Shown here: positions 6,083-6,312 of the stretch, in pieces
Position numbering within the stretch: the first letter of the stretch is position 1
How the letters are laid out: the number at the start of each line of letters is the position of its first letter
Assembly: GCA_026706505.1 (NCBI GenBank)
Contig: JAPOYQ010000509.1
Location: 1-6,312, forward strand
Reading direction: 5' to 3'
DNA length: 6,312 nucleotides
Origin: Gemmatimonadota bacterium
Lineage (GTDB): Bacteria > Latescibacterota > UBA2968 > UBA8231
Made by a program: the position numbers and the translations under genes
The notes under the pieces: model-generated
Database searches by the model: none
The model's input: the letters and a program-made list of their open reading frames with translations, nothing else
What the model was told of the DNA's origin: nothing

Positions 6083-6312
6083 CACGGTACTTCCTCCAAT
6101 CCTGCTTCGGCGAGCGCTCCTAGCAGCGACGGCACGCCAAAGAACACCAAGCTCAACGCGGTCGGGTGCATGGCCACCGCGCCCCGGTAATCCGGGCGGT
6201 CGCTCCAGTCCTGTTGGGCAATCAACTCGGCTAGCACTGCGCGTCCCACCTCCAGATAGCCCTGCTCCCCGGTCAGCCGCCAAGCGTACGCCAGCGAGCC
6301 GCAGAGCACGCC
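6082..6312 (-). CDS. C-terminal fragment of an unidentified helical protein (possible alpha/alpha-barrel enzyme)
   Basis: Only the last 76 residues are inside the window; the frame is open to the right edge, so no start can be given. The TGA at 6084-6082 overlaps the sulfatase ATG as TGATG, so the two genes are almost certainly co-transcribed and translationally coupled. The sequence contains LAYAWRLTGEQGYLEVGRAVLAELIAQ, which has the look of a helical hairpin from alpha/alpha-toroid proteins such as glycoside hydrolases or polysaccharide lyases. It continues with HPTALSLVFFGVPSLLGALAEAG, a second hydrophobic helix. That resemblance plus a neighbouring sulfatase suggests, but does not prove, a role with a sulfated glycan. 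I do not recognise a specific family. It could also be a TPR-like or membrane-associated helical protein. Confidence 0.75.
   Translation of the reverse strand, partial: GVLCGSLAYAWRLTGEQGYLEVGRAVLAELIAQQDWSDRPDYRGAVAMHPTALSLVFFGVPSLLGALAEAGLEEVP
6092..6097 (-). promoter_or_regulatory. Ribosome binding site of the sulfatase gene
   Basis: On the minus strand GGAGGA ends 9 bases before the ATG at 6082, a strong Shine-Dalgarno sequence. It lies inside the last codons of the upstream gene. It decides the start against the longer in-frame possibilities and against the GTG directly before the ATG. Confidence 0.8.

Noticed and set aside
5570..6190. 206-codon plus-strand frame opposite the sulfatase
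   Set aside because: The sulfatase active site and strong ribosome binding site are on the other strand; this frame has no recognisable motif.
6083..6283. 67-codon N-terminal extension of the sulfatase
   Set aside because: It overlaps the upstream gene out of frame, is Gly/Arg/Ala-rich without motif, and the GGAGG site points to the ATG at 6082.

Overview
The window is a gene-dense stretch of a GC-rich bacterial chromosome (roughly 60% G+C by eye). It has no rRNA, tRNA, CRISPR array or recognisable mobile element, and no gene-free stretch longer than about 80 bases. The taxon cannot be fixed from the sequence. ModA has a signal-peptidase-I type leader rather than a lipobox, which suggests a diderm with a periplasm. 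Together with a sulfatase and a possible glycan-related neighbour, this would fit an uncultured environmental lineage of the PVC/FCB/Latescibacteria kind. That placement is a weak inference.

Left block, plus strand, 2-3830: the C-terminal two thirds or so of a Rad3/XPD/DinG-type superfamily 2 DNA helicase runs without a gap into a complete molybdate ABC transporter, modA-modB-modC. The joints are a 20 bp overlap (helicase/modA), a 14 bp overlap (modA/modB) and a 2 bp gap (modB/modC). The block reads as one co-transcribed, translationally coupled unit with no room for a separate modA promoter, ModE operator or molybdenum-cofactor riboswitch in front of modA. ModA captures molybdate (or tungstate) in the periplasm, ModB forms the membrane channel, and ModC hydrolyses ATP and carries a C-terminal TOBE oxyanion-sensing domain.

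Middle, 3827-4592: a near-consensus sigma-70 type promoter starts inside the last codons of modC. It drives a cytidylate-kinase-like P-loop protein preceded by a short leader that holds a possible 12-codon ORF and a 7 bp direct repeat.

Right block, minus strand, 6312-4589: the 3' end of an unidentified helical protein is followed, through a TGATG stop/start overlap, by a complete type I (formylglycine) sulfatase with a CxAxR active-site motif and no signal peptide. Its stop codon overlaps that of the kinase-like gene tail to tail.

No clearly undescribed system is visible. The most unusual points are the helicase-modABC fusion of transcription units, the degenerate P-loop of the kinase-like protein, its leader, and the sulfatase motif variant.
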